DNA from: JBBSEZ01 sp038239195
GTDB lineage: Bacteria; Planctomycetota; Planctomycetia; Gemmatales; Gemmataceae
Assembly (NCBI GenBank): GCA_038239195.1
Contig: JBBSEZ010000193.1
Span: forward strand, 1-17,490
DNA length: 17,490 nt
Direction: 5' to 3'
Below the pieces are notes generated by a model. The model saw only the letters and a list, made by a program, of their open reading frames with translations, did no database searches and had not been told where the DNA came from. A program made the translations under genes and the position numbers. Of this stretch, positions 16,119 to 17,490 are shown piece by piece; positions within the stretch are counted from its first letter, which is position 1; each line of letters opens with the position of its first letter.

Positions 16119-16148
16119 ATTGCAACAGAGCGGGGGGGAGGCTGTCAA
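16119..16148 (-). promoter_or_regulatory. Predicted promoter of the DUF4058-like gene
   Basis: On the minus strand, TTGACA (16143-16148, 6 of 6) and TGCAAT (16119-16124, 4 of 6) are 18 bases apart. The leader to the GTG at 16037 would be about 75 bases and contains a small stem, CTCCGGC/GCCGGAG (16061-16080). The region is 27/31 identical to the icd promoter region. Confidence 0.5.
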
Positions 16149-16250
16149 GGAGGTCGCGACGCCGAAGACTTGCGGGGGCGAGCGAGGACGAGCGCCAGGG
16201 CGCCGGTTGGGGGCCGTTCCGCGTCGGGCAGGCGCCCGGTGGAGGGTCGC

Positions 16251-16279
16251 TTGCCAGGAGGATGTGCCTCGGGTAGTCT
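16251..16279 (+). promoter_or_regulatory. Candidate promoter of the toxin/antitoxin-like pair
   Basis: TTGCCA (16251-16256, 5 of 6) and TAGTCT (16274-16279, 3 of 6) are spaced by 17 bases. It lies about 35 bases before the ATG at 16314 and would give a short leader holding the GGGAGG ribosome-binding site. Confidence 0.4.
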
Positions 16280-16313
16280 GGAAGTGTGAGCAGCCCACCC
16301 CGGGAGGCCGCGA

Positions 16314-16589
16314 ATGGAAGTTCGCTACCACCTCGACCCTGAGACCGGCCAGCCCCACATCTCCGAGCATGGCGTGACGGACGTTGAGGTGGAGTACGTG
16401 TTGCAGCATCCAGGCGAAGATCGACCCGGCCGCGACGGGTCACGCCACGCCTTGGGGCAGACCGCCGCAGGCCGCTACCTGCGAGTCATCTATGTTCCCG
16501 ATGAAGAAGGGGACGGTCTATTCGTTGTGACGGCCTACGAACTTCAAGGCAAACCACTTCAGGCTTATCGGAAGAGGAGGCGGAGATGA
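16314..16589 (+). CDS. DUF4258/BrnT-like putative toxin
   Basis: This 91-residue basic protein has the small alpha/beta layout of DUF4258/RelE-BrnT-like toxins: MEVRYHLDPETGQPHISEHGV, then an EVEYVLQHPGED helix-turn, GRYLRVIYVPD, LFVVTAYEL and a C-terminal AYRKRRRR. Related toxins are ribosome-associated endoribonucleases, but I cannot confirm catalytic residues here. GGGAGG lies 9 bases before the ATG. Its stop overlaps the start of the next gene by four bases (ATGA), the usual arrangement of a coupled toxin-antitoxin pair. The toxin activity is inferred from family resemblance and context. Confidence 0.75.
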   Translation: MEVRYHLDPETGQPHISEHGVTDVEVEYVLQHPGEDRPGRDGSRHALGQTAAGRYLRVIYVPDEEGDGLFVVTAYELQGKPLQAYRKRRRR

Positions 16590-16789
16590 GCGAGACCAAG
16601 TATCCAGCCGGTTGGGACGCCGCACGAGCCCAACGGTTAATCGAACACGACGAGTCGCTTTCAGAGGACGAGCAGGTGGCGGAGGACGAGGCCGCTGCCG
16701 AAGAGAAGCAAGGACAGGCCGTCATCACAGTCCCCGACGAGCTTCTCCCGGCGATCCGTCAACTCCTCGCCACTCACAAGAGTGCGTAA
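16586..16789 (+). CDS. Putative cognate antitoxin (small acidic protein)
   Basis: The 67-residue acidic protein starts KYPAGWDAARAQRLIEHDESLSEDE and continues with an EDEAAAEEK stretch and ITVPDELLPAIRQLLATH. This layout, a GWD..R..RLIEH opening, an acidic middle and a VP-x-EL-x-P helix, is one I associate with small proteins encoded directly after DUF4258 genes. GAGGAGG (16574-16580) lies 5 bases before the ATG and inside the toxin gene, and the genes overlap by four bases, so translation is coupled. It has no recognisable DNA-binding motif, so autoregulation cannot be argued. The role as antitoxin is inferred from its pairing. Confidence 0.7.
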   Translation: MSETKYPAGWDAARAQRLIEHDESLSEDEQVAEDEAAAEEKQGQAVITVPDELLPAIRQLLATHKSA

Positions 16790-16909
16790 CAAACGCCAGG
16801 GCGAACGGCAGATCAGCCTTAGCCTGAACGTTCTAAAGCTGGACGGCCGGGGACGCCACACATTCGGATCTTCCCATGCGGCAGCGAGTTCCCGTCGGCG
16901 GACGAACTG

Positions 16910-17251
16910 GTGATGTGGCTCATGACCGCCCTCCGAGGACGCGGCGGACGATACCACCTCCGGTCCGGGGATGCGGTCGCGGACCTGGCCCCGGGGTCGA
17001 TCGCGCTGTTCCGCCACGGGGACGTCATCGTCGGCGAGGGGGTGGTCCGCAAGTACGTCCGGGAGCCGGGCGCCGACCGATCCCGGACCGGGGCGGAGGT
17101 CGAGTACGGGGCGCGCGTCGAGTTCGCCCCGGACGCGATCCGAGTGTACGCCCCGCCGGTCCCGGTCGCCGAGCTTCAGCGGCTCATAGGGGCGTCGCCG
17201 GACATCTCGGTGCCGCGAGGCTACTACATCGTGCGTGATTGGAGCGTGTAA
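16910..17251 (+). CDS. PUA-like hypothetical protein, probably 5'-truncated
   Basis: The frame from a GTG at 16910 gives 113 residues ending YYIVRDWSV before TAA. The text GGRYHLRSGDAVADL, GSIALFRHGDVIVGEGVV, EYGARVEFAPDAIRVYAPP and VAELQRLIG suggests a small beta-barrel of PUA/ASCH-like type, but I cannot name a family. No ribosome-binding site precedes the GTG. The same frame stays open and protein-like upstream to a stop at 16820-16822 (for example RIFPCGSEFPSADELVMWL) but offers no ATG, GTG or TTG, only an ATT at 16862. The gene has probably lost its 5' end, or begins with a rare start. It lies downstream of the toxin/antitoxin-like pair on the same strand, with a 120-base gap. Confidence 0.5.
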   Translation: MMWLMTALRGRGGRYHLRSGDAVADLAPGSIALFRHGDVIVGEGVVRKYVREPGADRSRTGAEVEYGARVEFAPDAIRVYAPPVPVAELQRLIGASPDISVPRGYYIVRDWSV

Positions 17252-17490
17252 CCCCGCCTGCTGGCGAGTCACGTCGGTCGGGCCGGGGCGTTCGTGTAGC
17301 TCGTGGGGCATGTTCGGCCCAAGGGTGCGTTGCCGGACGCCTGATAATAACTGACACTCGGCTCCCACCCCTCCAGCCGAATCGCCGTAAGTTCTCCCAG
17401 GATAACAACTTGAAGTCTGGTTGCGGCATTGATTTCGCCTTACCCGACTCGGTGAAGCAGCATTTGCCACAACCTCTGACTGGAACTCAC

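Noticed and set aside
15288..16153. The 31-base direct repeats as transposon target-site duplications flanking the DUF4058-like gene
   Set aside because: The repeats are imperfect, too long for a target duplication, and fall exactly at promoter positions of two genes; a shared promoter signature explains them better.
16785..16840. Integron attC-like start (TAACAAACGCC) after the putative antitoxin gene
   Set aside because: It resembles the beginning of some attC sites, but I found no matching GTTRRRY partner or long imperfect stem, and no integrase gene is visible.
17184..17429. 81-residue minus-strand frame starting MPQPDFKLLSWENL
   Set aside because: It overlaps the PUA-like frame antisense, and beyond the first 25 residues it turns into Pro/Arg/Thr-rich shadow text with no family resemblance.
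17252..17490. Terminal non-coding stretch
   Set aside because: I looked for a tRNA, an insertion-sequence end and a small gene and could support none. Its less GC-rich end (from about 17340) may belong to a feature beyond the window.
1..17490. CRISPR array or canonical defence system
   Set aside because: No regularly spaced repeats, cas genes, restriction-modification or NTPase defence proteins are visible; the only defence-like item is the small toxin/antitoxin-like pair.

Overview
The window looks like part of a GC-rich planctomycete chromosome, most likely from the Gemmataceae. The evidence is a TIGR02996-type N-terminal module fused to an SUMF1/FGE-like domain, large WD40 proteins with an unusual Cys/His-containing N-terminal region, a DUF4058-like gene, and very long antisense shadow ORFs caused by high GC. 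The taxonomic call is an inference from gene content; there is no rRNA or other marker gene here.

Layout. 22-1020 (minus) encodes a TIGR02996 + SUMF1-like protein, divergent from the long co-directional block at 1308-13747 (plus). That block starts with a fatty-acid-CoA ligase (1308-3026). Three tandem paralogs follow (3225-4700, 4711-6150, 6160-7572), each with a shared ~165-residue N-terminal domain and a seven-repeat WD40 propeller. Next come a FadI-type thiolase (7680-8960) and a FadJ/FadB-type enoyl-CoA hydratase/3-hydroxyacyl-CoA dehydrogenase (8979-11129). The block ends with a membrane-anchored TPR protein (11240-13747). Convergent to it on the minus strand is an NADP-type isocitrate dehydrogenase (13786-15186), preceded by a DUF4058-like gene (15309-16037) interrupted by an in-frame TAG. 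The right end is accessory in character: a four-base-overlapping toxin/antitoxin-like pair (16314-16589, 16586-16789) and a gene for a PUA-like protein with no visible start codon (16910-17251).

How the genes fit together. The ligase activates fatty acids; the hydratase/dehydrogenase and thiolase carry out the last three steps of beta-oxidation; isocitrate dehydrogenase lies in the downstream TCA cycle. No acyl-CoA dehydrogenase is present, so the first oxidation step must be encoded elsewhere. The WD40 trio separates the ligase from the thiolase, and nothing in the sequence ties it to lipid metabolism.

Non-coding structure. There are two kinds of short palindromic element with 9-bp arms: an inverted pair before the thiolase gene and a single copy in the isocitrate dehydrogenase leader. 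A long imperfect hairpin follows the ligase gene. Two minus-strand promoter-like sites, upstream of isocitrate dehydrogenase and of the DUF4058-like gene, share 27 of 31 bases including the normally unconserved spacer. The most distinctive protein feature is the WD40 trio and its conserved N-terminal Cys/His domain.
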